Source: Yersinia frederiksenii ATCC 33641 (lineage in GTDB: Bacteria; Pseudomonadota; Gammaproteobacteria; Enterobacterales; Enterobacteriaceae). From it: a DNA stretch of 64,000 bases. Made by a program: the position numbers and the translations under genes. This document shows, piece by piece, positions 1 through 9,632 of this stretch. Location of the stretch: positions 248,001 to 312,000 of the forward strand of contig NZ_KN150731.1 in NCBI RefSeq assembly GCF_000754805.1, written 5' to 3'. How positions within the stretch are numbered: the stretch's first letter is position 1; each line of letters starts with the position of its first letter. Below the pieces are notes generated by a model. That model saw only the letters and a program-made list of their open reading frames with translations. It was not told the origin of the DNA and did no database searches.

Positions 1-2
1 CG

Positions 3-389
3 CAGCAACTAGCTGAAAATCCACATATCAGCTTGTTATTCCCTTGGCATATGTTGGACCGACAAGTCATTTTCCTTGGCAAAGCTGAACGGCTTACCCC
101 CCTCGAAGTGCTGAAATACTTCAGCTCCCGCCCGAAAGATAGCCAGATTGGTGCTTGGGTATCCCAGCAATCTTCACGGATTTCAGCCCGTGGAGTGCTG
201 GAAAGTAAATTTCTCGAGCTAAAACAAAAATTCCAGCACGGTGAAGTCCCTCTGCCCAGTTTTTGGGGTGGGTTTCGCGTTAAGTTCGATTCTGTCGAGT
301 TTTGGCAAGGCGGCGAACATCGTCTGCATGACCGCTTTATTTATCAGCGGGATGCAGATGCATGGAAAATTGACCGTTTAGCCCCTTGA
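3..389 (+). CDS. pdxH: Pyridoxamine 5'-phosphate oxidase, C-terminal part
   Basis: Open from the window edge. The frame is already coding at base 3 ([10 protein letters not shown]...), so the true start lies upstream of the window. The product oxidises pyridoxine or pyridoxamine 5'-phosphate to pyridoxal 5'-phosphate with FMN, the last step of vitamin B6 synthesis. The visible part carries the family's C-terminal features: the QSS/SR stretch after [10 protein letters not shown], the P.FWGG core, and the end RLHDRF.Y.R......W.I.RLAP, which is nearly invariant in PdxH. About 128 of some 215 residues are present. It is followed by a terminator and then tyrS; pdxH-tyrS-pdxY is the same order as in E. 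coli. Confidence 0.95.
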   Translation, partial: QQLAENPHISLLFPWHMLDRQVIFLGKAERLTPLEVLKYFSSRPKDSQIGAWVSQQSSRISARGVLESKFLELKQKFQHGEVPLPSFWGGFRVKFDSVEFWQGGEHRLHDRFIYQRDADAWKIDRLAP

Positions 390-417
390 GAATGATGAAA
401 TAATTGTGGTTAAACCT

Positions 418-444
418 AGCGCTCGCGGGACGGGCGCTTTATTC
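418..444 (+). terminator. Rho-independent terminator after pdxH
   Basis: Eight-base-pair stem (AGCGCTCG with CGGGCGCT, one G-U pair) around a five-base loop, followed by TTATTC. It sits 29 bases after the pdxH stop. The U-tract is weak, so efficiency is uncertain. Confidence 0.55.
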
Positions 445-476
445 TATACCTTCCTTGAGCACCTCTCGTAAAATAC

Positions 477-531
477 AATTTTTGTACCAGACAATGTTTG
501 TCACAGAGAATTTTTGTAGCAGGCAATGTTT
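477..531 (+). repeat. Imperfect 23-bp direct repeat in the tyrS leader
   Basis: Bases 477-499 and 509-531 agree at 21 of 23 positions (AATTTTTGTA.CAG.CAATGTTT), 32 bp apart start to start. A shorter repeat, CGTAAAA.ACAAT, flanks them at 468-480 and 532-544. The copies occupy the promoter/leader region just before tyrS. Confidence 0.8.
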
Positions 532-554
532 CGTAAAAGACAATGGAGTCGTTG

Positions 555-1829
555 ATGACCAGCAGCAACCTGATTAAACAATTGCAAGAGCGGGGCCTCG
601 TTGCCCAGGTTACGGATGAAGACGCGTTAGCAGAGAGACTGGCGCAAGGGCCAATTTCACTGTATTGCGGTTTCGATCCTACCGCAGACAGCTTGCATTT
701 GGGCCATCTGGTTCCATTGTTATGCCTAAAGCGTTTCCAACTGGCAGGGCATCGCCCGGTGGCCTTGGTTGGCGGTGCTACCGGCATGATTGGCGATCCC
801 AGCTTTAAAGCCAACGAACGTAAGCTCAATACCGAAGATACCGTGAATGAGTGGGTCGAAAAAATCCGCCGACAGGTTTCGCCATTCCTGGATTTTGATT
901 GCGGTGAAAACAGTGCGATTGCCGCCAATAACTATGACTGGTTTGGTGGCATGAATGTGCTGACGTTCTTGCGTGATATTGGCAAGCACTTCTCTGTTAA
1001 TCAGATGATTAATAAAGAAGCGGTGAAACAGCGCTTGAACCGCGATGACAGCGGTATTTCATTCACCGAGTTTTCATACAATCTGTTGCAAGCATACGAT
1101 TTCGCCTGCTTGAACAAAGCTTACGGTGTTGCACTGCAAATCGGTGGCTCGGACCAGTGGGGTAACATTACCTCTGGTATCGACTTGACTCGCCGCCTTC
1201 ACCAGCAGCAGGTTTATGGCCTGACCGTGCCGCTGATCACCAAAGCGGATGGCACCAAATTCGGTAAGACTGAAGGTGGTGCGGTATGGCTTGATCCGAA
1301 GAAAACCAGCCCTTACAAATTCTACCAGTTCTGGATAAATACTGCGGATGCTGACGTTTATCGCTTCCTGAAATTCTTTACTTTCATGAGCATGGAAGAG
1401 ATTAATGCGCTGGAAGAAGAAGACAAAAACAGTGGTAAAGCACCACGGGCGCAGTATGTGCTGGCCGAAAATGTGACCGGCATGGTCCATGGCGCTGAAG
1501 GTCTGGCGGCGGCCAAGCGTATTACGGATAGCTTGTTCTCAGGCAACCTGCATGACATGACCGAGGCTGATTTTGCCCAGCTGGCACAAGATGGTATGCC
1601 GACCATTGAGCTGAGTCGCGATGCAGATTTGCAACAAGCACTGGTGAATGCCGAGCTGGTGCCATCCCGCGGTCAGGCGCGCACCATGATTAACTCTAAT
1701 GCTGTTGCCATTAATGGTGAGAAGCAGTCAGACCCAGAATATACTTTCACTGATGCTGATCGCCTATTCGGCCGTTATACCTTATTGCGCCGTGGCAAAA
1801 AACATTATTGCCTGATTAGCTGGTTATAA
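555..1829 (+). CDS. tyrS: Tyrosyl-tRNA synthetase
   Basis: Charges tRNA-Tyr with tyrosine in the cytoplasm. The product is a class I synthetase of 424 residues, as in E. coli. The HIGH-type motif HLGH is at residues 48-51 and the KMSKS-type loop KFGKT at 235-239. The tyrosine pocket region [11 protein letters not shown] lies around 195-205, and a C-terminal S4-like RNA-binding domain ([14 protein letters not shown]) follows. An in-frame ATG twelve bases upstream (543) exists, but GGAG at 545-548 is correctly spaced for the ATG at 555, and [10 protein letters not shown] matches the family N-terminus. A strong terminator follows. Confidence 0.97.
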   Translation: MTSSNLIKQLQERGLVAQVTDEDALAERLAQGPISLYCGFDPTADSLHLGHLVPLLCLKRFQLAGHRPVALVGGATGMIGDPSFKANERKLNTEDTVNEWVEKIRRQVSPFLDFDCGENSAIAANNYDWFGGMNVLTFLRDIGKHFSVNQMINKEAVKQRLNRDDSGISFTEFSYNLLQAYDFACLNKAYGVALQIGGSDQWGNITSGIDLTRRLHQQQVYGLTVPLITKADGTKFGKTEGGAVWLDPKKTSPYKFYQFWINTADADVYRFLKFFTFMSMEEINALEEEDKNSGKAPRAQYVLAENVTGMVHGAEGLAAAKRITDSLFSGNLHDMTEADFAQLAQDGMPTIELSRDADLQQALVNAELVPSRGQARTMINSNAVAINGEKQSDPEYTFTDADRLFGRYTLLRRGKKHYCLISWL

Positions 1830-1841
1830 GAATGAATTAAG

Positions 1842-1870
1842 ATAAGGGGCAGAAATGTCCCTTATTTTTT
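1842..1870 (+). terminator. Rho-independent terminator after tyrS
   Basis: A nine-base-pair stem (ATAAGGGGC with GTCCCTTAT, one G-U) with loop AGAAAT is followed directly by a run of T. It separates tyrS from pdxY. Confidence 0.9.
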
Positions 1871-1897
1871 TAAGCGCCCTTAACTTTAGGCCGTACC

Positions 1898-2764
1898 ATG
1901 AAAAATATACTTTCGATTCAATCACACGTTGTTTTTGGCCATGCAGGGAATAGCGCTGCTGAGTTTCCTATGCGCCGGATGGGGGTTAATGTCTGGCCAC
2001 TGAATACTGTCCAGTTTTCCAATCATACGCAATATGGTCACTGGACCGGATGTGTGATGCCCGCCAATCACCTGACTGAAATTGTACAAGGCATTGCCGA
2101 TATTGATCGGCTGAAAGATTGTGATGCGGTACTGAGTGGTTATATTGGTTCCCCAGAACAAGGCGGTCATATTCTGGCAGCAGTGGCGCGAGTCAAACAG
2201 GCCAATCCAGCAGCCTGGTATTTCTGCGACCCTGTGATGGGGCACCCTGAGAAAGGCTGTATTGTTGCTCCCGGTGTAGCCGAGTTCTTCTGCAAAGAGG
2301 CATTACCCGCCAGTGACATTATTGCCCCCAATCTGCTTGAGCTAGAGCAACTTAGTGGTGTGCGGGTAGAAAATGTTGAGCAGGCGGTTAAGGTTGCCCG
2401 CGAACTTTGTGCTAAAGGGCCAAAAGTTGTCTTGGTTAAGCACCTGAGCCGTGCGGGGTATCATGCCGATTGCTTTGAAATGCTCCTGGTTACCCCTGAT
2501 GAAGCATGGCACATTAGCCGCCCGCTGGTAGACTTTGGTGCACGTCAGCCGGTGGGTGTCGGTGATTTGACCAGTGGTTTATTGTTGGTCAATCTGCTTA
2601 AAGGCGAGCCACTGGATAAGGCACTTGAGCATGTGACGGCGGCAGTATATGAAGTGATGCTGAAAACTCAGGCGATGGGTGAGTATGAACTTCAGGTGGT
2701 TGCAGCACAGGATGCGATTGTTAATCCATCCTGCCAATTTACCGCCAATCCCCTTCGTATGTGA
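1898..2764 (+). CDS. pdxY: Pyridoxal kinase PdxY
   Basis: Salvage kinase that phosphorylates pyridoxal (ribokinase/PfkB-like fold) to feed the pyridoxal 5'-phosphate pool. The product is 288 residues, one more than E. coli PdxY. Recognisable parts are the N-terminus [18 protein letters not shown], the substrate lid region with HTQYG, the [11 protein letters not shown] segment and the C-terminal GVGDLTSG anion hole with the catalytic Asp. It lies downstream of tyrS but is separated by a terminator, so it probably has its own promoter in the 1830-1897 gap. A GC-rich hairpin follows the stop. Confidence 0.96.
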   Translation: MKNILSIQSHVVFGHAGNSAAEFPMRRMGVNVWPLNTVQFSNHTQYGHWTGCVMPANHLTEIVQGIADIDRLKDCDAVLSGYIGSPEQGGHILAAVARVKQANPAAWYFCDPVMGHPEKGCIVAPGVAEFFCKEALPASDIIAPNLLELEQLSGVRVENVEQAVKVARELCAKGPKVVLVKHLSRAGYHADCFEMLLVTPDEAWHISRPLVDFGARQPVGVGDLTSGLLLVNLLKGEPLDKALEHVTAAVYEVMLKTQAMGEYELQVVAAQDAIVNPSCQFTANPLRM

Positions 2765-2832
2765 AGTTGCAGTGTTGCTCGCTGTGTTTACTCACTCCAG
2801 TGACTTAGTGAATTAAGCTGCCATTTATATCA

Positions 2833-2855
2833 AGCGCCCCCTTAAAGAGGGCGCT
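2833..2855. terminator. Hairpin between convergent pdxY and gstA
   Basis: AGCGCCC and GGGCGCT form a seven-base-pair GC-rich stem between the 3' ends of two convergent genes. There is no good U-tract on either strand, so it is a probable bidirectional terminator of moderate strength. Confidence 0.5.
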
Positions 2856-2872
2856 GCTATTAATCTCATATC

Positions 2873-3481
2873 TTATTTCTTTGCGTCTTCTGCGGCTAAT
2901 GCTGCTTTTACTGCTGGGCGCTCAGCGACTCGCGCCATAAATTTGTCTAGATGGCTGCGTTGTGCAATTTCAAGCTTCAATGCATTGGCCCAGCGGGTAA
3001 CGGTAAAGAGATAAGCGTCAGCGACACTGAATTTTTTGCCTAACAGATAATCATGCTGCGCTAATACGCTATCAACATAACTGAATTGCTTATCCAGCCG
3101 CTCACGGGCAATCACTTTATACTCTTCAGGTGTTTTGGCGTTAAACAGTGGGCTGAAACCTTTATGTAATTCAGTCGCCACGAAATTTAACCACTCAATG
3201 GCGTGGTAGCGGGAAAGGGTGCCTGATGGTGCAATCAGATGGCGATCGGGTACTTTATCTGCTAAATATTGCACGATAGCCACACCTTCAGTGAGCAGGC
3301 TACCATCATCTAGCAGCAGCGCGGGAACCTGTCCTTTGGGATTGATGCGTAAATAGTCTTCACCCGTTTCAGTCTTTTTGGTCGCCAGATCGACGCTTTC
3401 AATACTAAAATCCAATCCTGCTTCACGTAATACGATATGTGGAGATAAAGAACAGGCACCGGGTTTATAGAACAATTTCAT
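2873..3481 (-). CDS. gstA: Glutathione S-transferase, beta class
   Basis: Cytoplasmic enzyme conjugating glutathione to electrophiles; beta-class members also act in peroxide defence. The product has 202 residues, close to E. coli GstA. The N-terminal thioredoxin-like domain contains Cys10 in YKPGACSL, the residue that marks the beta class. NPKGQVPAL supplies the cis-proline and [14 protein letters not shown] the glutathione-binding segment. The C-terminal helical domain includes [13 protein letters not shown] chose the ATG at 3481; the preceding in-frame GTG (3484) is immediately upstream, and a GGAGTTT Shine-Dalgarno serves either. It converges with pdxY. Confidence 0.95.
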   Translation of the reverse strand: MKLFYKPGACSLSPHIVLREAGLDFSIESVDLATKKTETGEDYLRINPKGQVPALLLDDGSLLTEGVAIVQYLADKVPDRHLIAPSGTLSRYHAIEWLNFVATELHKGFSPLFNAKTPEEYKVIARERLDKQFSYVDSVLAQHDYLLGKKFSVADAYLFTVTRWANALKLEIAQRSHLDKFMARVAERPAVKAALAAEDAKK

Positions 3482-3694
3482 CACAAACTCCTTAATAGAG
3501 CACTGAAAGAAAAAAGCTTCCTTAATCCTAAGACAGACGAGAGAAAAATGCAGCTAGCGATGTAATATAATTGTGCGGGAAATAAGCGAGGGGATAGAAA
3601 TTAGTGTGGTGTAAGAAATAAAGTGCCCCGCAGCGGAGAGTATTTCCCCGCTGTAGGTCTTCCATGACAGTTATTTTCTGTCAGTGGAGTTTAA

Positions 3695-3958
3695 TTACCG
3701 TGGTGGACGGGTGCTGATTGATGCAGACCAGCTAAAAGTGGTAGTGCTCGGTGCTGTTTTTTTGGTTTTTCTTTCGACGCGGGTTAATTTGGCGATTTGT
3801 TCTCTGGCGTTCATGATTTTTTCTATTGCTTCGTCTTTAACTTTATTTTGCTCTGAATTGGTTAATGCCCTTCCTAAATTGATCCTGGCTTTATCGAGTT
3901 GCGTTTTGACGTCACGTTGCTCACTTTCGGTCATTTCTTTTAATGTCAGCTTTTTCAT
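3695..3958 (-). CDS. yjbD: DUF3811 family small protein (YjbD-like)
   Basis: An 87-residue, lysine/arginine-rich protein. The pattern KEMTE.EQR..KT.LD.ARI..GR.LTNSE.N.VK.E.I.K.M..RE, ending with FSWSAS..TR, matches what I recall of E. coli YjbD (DUF3811). No biochemical function is known. The first 55 residues look helical and charged, and no signal peptide or membrane segment is present. AAGG lies eight bases before the ATG. The opposite strand has a longer open frame, but its hydrophobic composition is simply the antisense of this gene. Confidence 0.8.
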   Translation of the reverse strand: MKKLTLKEMTESEQRDVKTQLDKARINLGRALTNSEQNKVKDEAIEKIMNAREQIAKLTRVERKTKKTAPSTTTFSWSASISTRPPR

Positions 3959-4173
3959 TTTTTTTGCCTTGTTTGCATCAGTCCTACACAGTGTACAACC
4001 TTATGCTGTACGGGGATGTAAGAGATTGCGATCCAGGCGACATTAATTACGATAAAAGCCTGTTAACGGTTTCAAATAGGGAATAAAGCCCCCGCTTTAC
4101 GAAGAATTTCGCAAAACGGGGTAGAACCAGCAAGACGAGGAGTGAAGAAATAGCGAGTGCAAAGCCATATTGG

Positions 4174-4764
4174 CTAGAGCAATCGAGAACCGTAGCCCCA
4201 CAGCAAAACGGTTAGGCCAAGGAGTAACTCTAATACTAAAACGCCAATGGCAAAGGTGGAGCCGGAGAAGATAAATCCCTCTTGTCGGTCAATATTCAAG
4301 AAAGTTGGGATCCCCAGGTACATCAGATAACCTGCATAGCAAAGTGCCACAATCCCGACCAACAAACACAGCCAAATCATGGGGTAGAGGGCCACTACAC
4401 CGGCTAAAAACATCGGTGTTGCGGCATAACCGGCGAACAGGGTACAACTTTGCCAACTGGGGCGGCTTGTATAGCGGCGCGCCATCCAGTAAATCACGCG
4501 GCCCATCAGGGCGACGGCGGCCAGGATCAAAACATAGAAAATAATGGCGGAATAGAGTGCGGTAAGGGGTGTCAGTTTTATGCTCTGGCCATCACCGAAA
4601 CTCCAGCCTACTTGAGTGGTGCCGATAAACGCGCAAATCACCGGAATGGCTGCCATCAATAGGACGTGATGAGCATACAGGTGTTGGACACTTTCACCCT
4701 CATGCTTGATTTGCTGCAATTCCTGACTGGGATGGGTCAGAAGCCCCCATACATGGTTGATCAT
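4174..4764 (-). CDS. yohC: Inner-membrane YohC family protein (Yip1 domain)
   Basis: A 196-residue polytopic membrane protein of the Yip1/DUF1282 family whose function is not established. The N-terminus (HVWGLLTHPSQE) and the pattern HHVLLMAAIPVICAFIGTTQ.GW.FGDG are nearly identical to my recollection of E. coli YohC. About five hydrophobic segments are visible: residues 30-50, 70-90, 105-125, 127-150 and 170-192. The start is fixed by a near-perfect Shine-Dalgarno (AAGGAGGTGA) seven or so bases before the ATG. It stands alone, with no obvious partner. Confidence 0.9.
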   Translation of the reverse strand: MINHVWGLLTHPSQELQQIKHEGESVQHLYAHHVLLMAAIPVICAFIGTTQVGWSFGDGQSIKLTPLTALYSAIIFYVLILAAVALMGRVIYWMARRYTSRPSWQSCTLFAGYAATPMFLAGVVALYPMIWLCLLVGIVALCYAGYLMYLGIPTFLNIDRQEGFIFSGSTFAIGVLVLELLLGLTVLLWGYGSRLL

Positions 4765-4990
4765 AAGTCACCTCCTTGCCCGCTACCGGCCGCGAATAAC
4801 AGACAAATATCATCCTCATAGCGCGAGAGGATGGGGGTTAACGCCACACGACCTAACAACAGTATAGTTCGTTTTTTGCACACTAATAGTGTGATGCCGT
4901 TCACGTTGAAATCGAAGAGGGTGGCAGACATCAATAGTCTAAAAACATAAGATAGATGCATTATTAAGCGATTAACTATAGGAGCAGCTA

Positions 4991-5347
4991 ATGGGTATTC
5001 AGGGAAATGATAGTCGGATCGACAACATAGAATTTGCTGTCAGTGATATTGCCCGGTCGAAAAGTTTTTATGGCACTGTTTTTAAATGGCAATTTACCGA
5101 TTATGGGCCGGATTATTGTGAATTTACTGATGGTCGGTTGAAAGGGGGTTTTACAACCTTAAGTGCGGTTCAGCCTAATGGTGGGCCGTTAATTATTCTG
5201 TATGCCGATAATTTAGAACAGACACAAAAACGTCTGGAAGCTGCAGGAGCCGCAATTGTGGTCCCTATTTTTGCTTTTCCTGGTGGGCGGCGTTTCCAAT
5301 TTACTGATCCGGATGGCTATCAGTTAGCGGTATGGTCAGATAACTGA
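4991..5347 (+). CDS. VOC superfamily (glyoxalase/bleomycin-resistance fold) protein
   Basis: A 118-residue single-domain protein of the vicinal-oxygen-chelate fold. It has two beta-alpha-beta-beta-beta units: DNIEFAVSDIARSKSFYGTVFKWQF at the start, and LEAAGAAIVVPIFAFPGGRRFQFTDPDGYQLAVWSD at the end, which is the usual C-terminal VOC signature. The first conserved metal-ligand position is Glu rather than His (IEFAV). Family members bind metal ions and may be dioxygenases, isomerases or resistance proteins; the substrate here is unknown. ATAGGAGCAGCTA provides a Shine-Dalgarno. It converges with the next gene across a strong shared terminator. Confidence 0.85.
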   Translation: MGIQGNDSRIDNIEFAVSDIARSKSFYGTVFKWQFTDYGPDYCEFTDGRLKGGFTTLSAVQPNGGPLIILYADNLEQTQKRLEAAGAAIVVPIFAFPGGRRFQFTDPDGYQLAVWSDN

Positions 5348-5365
5348 GTGGCTAATAGTCAGACT

Positions 5366-5396
5366 GAAAAAAACCGCCGATAAATGGCGGTTTTTA
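5366..5396. terminator. Bidirectional terminator
   Basis: AAACCGCC (5371-5378) and GGCGGTTT (5386-5393) pair around a seven-base loop, with A-rich sequence before and T-rich after. It serves both the VOC gene and the convergent metallo-hydrolase. Confidence 0.9.
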
Positions 5397-5422
5397 ACAT
5401 CAGTGGGTTAAGCAGTATGGCC

Positions 5423-6430
5423 TTATTTTTTCTCAATCAATGGGCTGTATTCCACTGGCACCCAAGTGTACCCCACTTTATTCGCCCGGACATGGCCGAG
5501 TCCTGGGAACGGAAGATGAGCTCCAGCTACCCATAACTTATCTTTAGCAGCCTCAGCAAAGATGGCTTTACGAGTTGCAATAGCCTGTTTGCTATCAGAA
5601 TCAAACTCTAAAGAGATATTCGGATGCGCGAATTGGATGGAATGGCTGTGCACGATATCCCCCCAAACCAACAAGTTGTCACCTTTTGAGGAGAAAAGGT
5701 ATGAGGTGTGGCCCGGCGTATGGCCCGGAGTGGGCACCACGTTGACGCCCGGTAAGAGGGTTTCACCCGCCGTGTATATTTTTAACTTATCATTTGCCTG
5801 ATAAGGAGCGACCGACTCCATTGACTTTTCAAACATCGGGCGGTGTTCTGGTGGTGCTTTACTGGCGATGTCTTTATTCAGCCAGAAGTCAGCATCCTCT
5901 TTTGACACATACACCGTGGCGTTAGGGAATACCGCTTTACCTTGATTATTGATGCCACAAGCATGATCGGGGTGCAGATGGGTCAGTAGCACGGTATCAA
6001 TTTGTTCCGGCTGATAACCGGCGGCACGAATATTATCTACGACAACCCCCAGTGTTGGCCCGAAGCACTGCGCTGCGCCAGCATCCACTAACACCAAGTG
6101 GGTTCCAGTGTTAATCACAAAAGCATTTACCGCCGTCTGCACGCCGTTAGTGCTATCAATGAACATACTGGAGAGCAGCGTCTGGATATCTTTTTCGCTG
6201 ATATCTTTCAGTAGATTAGTGCCCAGTTTTATATAGCCGTCATAGACAGCCGTGACTTCAAAATCACCTAATGCCATTCGGTAGTAGCCGGGAACCTGTG
6301 TTTGCTGCTGGGCGGGCACTGCGGCGGTACTGATCGTCGGGAGGCTGAGGGCCAGAGTACTGGCCCCAATAATTGACAGCGACAGTAATGTTTTGCGGAG
6401 TTTTGTTTTGCTAAGAAATGCGGTCTTCAT
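5423..6430 (-). CDS. Exported metallo-beta-lactamase-fold hydrolase
   Basis: Predicted periplasmic hydrolase of 335 residues. The start at 6430 is followed by a signal peptide: basic residues in MKTAFLSKTKLRK, a hydrophobic stretch LLSLSIIGASTLALSL, and a probable cleavage near TAAVPA. The fold is marked by HLHPDH (the HxHxDH zinc motif), by TPGHTPGHTSY and by the WGDIVHSHSIQF region with the bridging Asp. The substrate is not deducible; relatives include lactonases and other MBL hydrolases. A GAGG Shine-Dalgarno precedes this ATG, so the longer in-frame start at 6472 is unlikely. No neighbour suggests a pathway. Confidence 0.88.
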   Translation of the reverse strand: MKTAFLSKTKLRKTLLSLSIIGASTLALSLPTISTAAVPAQQQTQVPGYYRMALGDFEVTAVYDGYIKLGTNLLKDISEKDIQTLLSSMFIDSTNGVQTAVNAFVINTGTHLVLVDAGAAQCFGPTLGVVVDNIRAAGYQPEQIDTVLLTHLHPDHACGINNQGKAVFPNATVYVSKEDADFWLNKDIASKAPPEHRPMFEKSMESVAPYQANDKLKIYTAGETLLPGVNVVPTPGHTPGHTSYLFSSKGDNLLVWGDIVHSHSIQFAHPNISLEFDSDSKQAIATRKAIFAEAAKDKLWVAGAHLPFPGLGHVRANKVGYTWVPVEYSPLIEKK

Positions 6431-6590
6431 AGATACCCTCAGAGGTGAGTAAAAGATCGTGTTATAGACCAAATGTATTTTCTAAATGGATAGTTGTCAC
6501 TTAAAGGATTGAGTAGGGGTAGTGTTTAGGAAATATTAGACGGGGGGATGGAAATTTCCAGTTTGGCGTAGGAACGTCGCCGGCAAGAGT

Positions 6591-6622
6591 AAAAATAAAA
6601 AAGCACCCCCGGAGGGGCGCTC
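6591..6622 (-). terminator. Rho-independent terminator of dtpA
   Basis: Read on the minus strand, AGCGCCCC and GGGGTGCT pair (one G-U) around a four-base loop and are followed by TTTTTT. Confidence 0.88.
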
Positions 6623-6637
6623 TCGTCAGTCAGATAA

Positions 6638-8164
6638 TTACGCCGTTGCTACCGAGGTATTTTTTTTGCTGTCACTCGGTGCCAATGTCATGCGATACAG
6701 TTTTGGCGCAGTCAGCATCATCAATATGGCGATGATGGCGGTTACAATACCAATCTGCATAAACACGTGGCTGTAGATAGCCAGTGATGCATGGGCGTCG
6801 GTGATATCACTTGGTACGGCAGTCAATGCTGCCACTTTACCGGCGATCAGTGCGGCCGCTGCAGTGGTCAGGAACCATGACCCCATGATGAAGCCCATCA
6901 AGCGCTGCGGAACCAGCTGTGCAACCATCGCCAGACCCAGACCAGAAATCATCAGCTCACCGATACTTTGCAGTGCATAGCTCAGAATCAGCCAGTTAAC
7001 GGAGACAATACCGTGCTCGTTCGCGAAACTTGCGCCCCATGGCAAGACCAGGAATGCCGCAGAACAAAGCACCATGCCGAAAGCAAACTTATGTGGCATG
7101 GGTAGGCGATCGCCCATTTTATTATAGATAGCGGCCAATATTGGGCTGGCAACCATAATCCAGAATGGATTCAATGCCTGATATTGTTCAGGTTCAAAAG
7201 CTATGCCAAAGATTGAATGCTCAACGTTGTGAATAGCAAAGAAGTTCAGTGAAGTTGGCATTTGGCTATACAGCACAAAGAACACCACCGCTTCCAGCAT
7301 CAATAGGAATGCCACAATCATTCGGCGGCGGGCCGTTCCGTGCAGAGAAAATGTCTCTTTAGCAAAGATAAAGATAATGCCCAGAGAAACTAGCGCCAGT
7401 GCCCAGCGTGCCACAATTTGGTTATGCAACAACCAGCTGGAGAGGGTAACCAGTGCGACAACGCCAACCAGAACCATCAGTAATTTTTTAATCTGCAATG
7501 GGGCAAAGTCAGGTTTAGAACCTTGGTTTTTCACCCATTTACGGCAGAACCAGAAATTCACCAGCGTGATCAGCATCCCTACTACACTCAGAGAAAATGC
7601 AACGTTCCAACCATATTTAGCCGCTAACCAAGGTGTCGCTAGCATAGAGAAGAACGAACCGATGTTGACGGACATATAGTACATAGTGAATGCACCGTCC
7701 AAACGTGGGTCGTCTTTGTTATAGCAGGTTGAGAGCAGGGAGGATGGGTTGGCTTTAAATAAACCATTACCAACAGCAATAGTCGCCATGCCCAGATAAA
7801 CCCAGAAAATATCATGGCCGGAGTAGGCGATCATGGCATAGCCCACTGCCAGTGTCAGTGCACCGAGCACGATGACACGTTTCGCGCCGAGAACCTTATC
7901 ACCTAACCAACCACCGATGGCAACAAAGCCATATACCAGTGCGCTGAAGGAAGAGAATAACGTGATGGAGTCGGCTTCGCTCATCCCAAGCATTTTTACC
8001 AGATAAACGGCCATGATCCCTTGCAGGCCGTAATAACCAAAACGTTCCCAAAGCTCTATAGAAAAGATCAGATAAAACGCTTTCGGCTGTTTGAAAGCAT
8101 TCATGCTGATGTTTTCGGGCTGATCGGTGTTTGGTGGTTGTTGATTGTTGTTTGCTGTTGACAC
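6638..8164 (-). CDS. dtpA: Proton-dependent di-/tripeptide permease
   Basis: Inner-membrane POT/PTR-family symporter that imports di- and tripeptides with protons. The product is 508 residues with about 12-14 hydrophobic segments. The family motif [10 protein letters not shown] (ExxERF) lies near residue 35, and the PTR2 signature region [14 protein letters not shown] is present. It ends with TAPKLYRM like E. coli DtpA (TppB). The start is set at GTG 8164 because the protein then begins (M)STANNNQQ, like E. coli MSTAN, with AGAGG six bases upstream; in-frame ATGs further upstream give extensions absent from the family. In E. coli dtpA responds to OmpR; no OmpR site was identified here. Confidence 0.95.
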   Translation of the reverse strand: MSTANNNQQPPNTDQPENISMNAFKQPKAFYLIFSIELWERFGYYGLQGIMAVYLVKMLGMSEADSITLFSSFSALVYGFVAIGGWLGDKVLGAKRVIVLGALTLAVGYAMIAYSGHDIFWVYLGMATIAVGNGLFKANPSSLLSTCYNKDDPRLDGAFTMYYMSVNIGSFFSMLATPWLAAKYGWNVAFSLSVVGMLITLVNFWFCRKWVKNQGSKPDFAPLQIKKLLMVLVGVVALVTLSSWLLHNQIVARWALALVSLGIIFIFAKETFSLHGTARRRMIVAFLLMLEAVVFFVLYSQMPTSLNFFAIHNVEHSIFGIAFEPEQYQALNPFWIMVASPILAAIYNKMGDRLPMPHKFAFGMVLCSAAFLVLPWGASFANEHGIVSVNWLILSYALQSIGELMISGLGLAMVAQLVPQRLMGFIMGSWFLTTAAAALIAGKVAALTAVPSDITDAHASLAIYSHVFMQIGIVTAIIAILMMLTAPKLYRMTLAPSDSKKNTSVATA

Positions 8165-8704
8165 GGAAAACCTCTGTTTTTCACTACCGGCCATAAATGA
8201 CAGGAAATACAAAAGTGAATGCGCGAGATGGCATCCTTTTGCGTTGTTATAAGATATTTGGCGGCGGTTAATGTTCACTATCTTTGTCAGCGAGACAAGG
8301 CTTTTGTAATGTTCTGTTACATATATCTCCGTCAGTTCGATGTGACCATGTTACAAATGTTATGCAGTATTAACGTTTATGTTTTGGCTATTTGGCAAAT
8401 TTTTGTTTTGATTAAAAGCTGAACTGATTTTATTTAGTGAAATATTCTGCTATTTGTCAATTTTATGGCTCATATGCTTTATATGTATGTGAATAACCAA
8501 GTCAATATTGTGCGTATTGAGTAAAGTCTGAAATTATCCAAATTCAGCTCGAATGTTAACCAGGCAAAGACCTGAGCTGAGAACTCAACTCAGATCGGGA
8601 TCAGAGCGTTGTGTAAATTTTTTGTCGGAAAAATCCCCTAGGGCAAAACATGTGGCGCGAACGCAATGATATACTGCCGGTAATCGTAAAAATCTGAGTA
8701 GTGT
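8165..8704. other. 540-bp divergent intergenic region, dtpA / LysR gene
   Basis: AT-rich, must hold both divergent promoters. The only clear structure is a hairpin at 8572-8593 (CTGAG-TGAG against CTCA-CTCAG, each side with one unpaired base, loop AA) without a U-tract. No convincing ORF and no small RNA that I recognise. Confidence 0.6.
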
Positions 8705-9610
8705 ATGGACATCAAACAGCTTATCTATCTCTGTAATTTAGAACGCGAAAGACATTTTGGTCGCGCGGCTGAAGCCAGTTTTGTCAGTCAGCCGACACTG
8801 TCGATGCGCTTGAAAAATCTGGAGCGGGAGCTGGGCGTTGCACTGATAAATCGTGGCAATAATTTTGAAGGATTTACGGCTGAAGGTGAGCGCGTTTTAG
8901 CCTGGGCGAGGGAGATTGTCTCGGTCTACCAAGGGTTAAAACTCGAAGTTGAGTCACTCAAAAATGGGTTGAATGGCACGTTACGCATTGGTGTTGTACC
9001 GCAATGCAGTATTTCATTGGCCCGACTGCTGAAAAGCGCCAGTGAGCACTATCCCCACTTGGACTATCGAGTTTCAGTATTAAGTGCTGATCAGTTGCTA
9101 GAAGCTTTAACCGGCCATTCAGTGGATGTTGGTATCGGTTTCTTTGAACTGAACACCTTGAAAAAATTGCATTTTCAAGTCCAGCCTTTAGTTGATAGTG
9201 GTGTTGATGTGGTGTTTCATCCCCAGCATTTCCCTGACTTGGTTGGTACTGAGCCGCTAACATTGGCGCAAACAGCCGCCTTACCGCTCTGTTTAACGGA
9301 GCCTAGCCGCTATTTTCGCCGCTATCTGGATAATAATTTCCGCGATGCAGGGCTGGCACTGCATGCCCGGCTGGAAAGCACCTCTATTTTCCAATTGCTG
9401 CAGGGTGTTTTTGTCGGGCTGGGCTGCGGGCTGTTCCCTCAAGGCAGCTTGTTGCCGGATATGTCGCCAGCACTACAGCGGCGGCCAGTGGATATACCCA
9501 AGATGAGTCGTCATGCTGCAGTGGTAGTCGCTGAACCAGAACGGATAACACCGCTGGCTCAGCATTTTTTTACTGTCGCCCAAGAGTGGCTAACTACTCA
9601 TGAAGCTTGA
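8705..9610 (+). CDS. LysR-type transcriptional regulator
   Basis: A 301-residue regulator. The N-terminal winged helix-turn-helix is typical: IYLCNLERERHFGRAAEASFVSQPTLSMRLKNLERELGVALINR, residues 6-51. It is followed by a linker helix and a periplasmic-binding-like effector domain beginning LNGTLRIGVVPQ. The ligand and regulon are unknown. Its 3' end meets the convergent CMD-domain gene only 22 bases away, while dtpA diverges from its promoter, so either could be a target. It is not OxyR: the key sequences around the redox cysteines are absent. Confidence 0.92.
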   Translation: MDIKQLIYLCNLERERHFGRAAEASFVSQPTLSMRLKNLERELGVALINRGNNFEGFTAEGERVLAWAREIVSVYQGLKLEVESLKNGLNGTLRIGVVPQCSISLARLLKSASEHYPHLDYRVSVLSADQLLEALTGHSVDVGIGFFELNTLKKLHFQVQPLVDSGVDVVFHPQHFPDLVGTEPLTLAQTAALPLCLTEPSRYFRRYLDNNFRDAGLALHARLESTSIFQLLQGVFVGLGCGLFPQGSLLPDMSPALQRRPVDIPKMSRHAAVVVAEPERITPLAQHFFTVAQEWLTTHEA

Positions 9611-9632
9611 TTGTCGGTGGCATTGGTCAGTA

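Noticed and set aside
3684-4046. Hydrophobic plus-strand ORF opposite the YjbD-like gene
   Set aside because: It is the antisense of a recognisable DUF3811 gene; hydrophobicity comes from the complement of Lys/Glu codons.
4761-4961. Minus-strand ORF upstream of yohC
   Set aside because: It overlaps the yohC start region and lacks a ribosome site and similarity.
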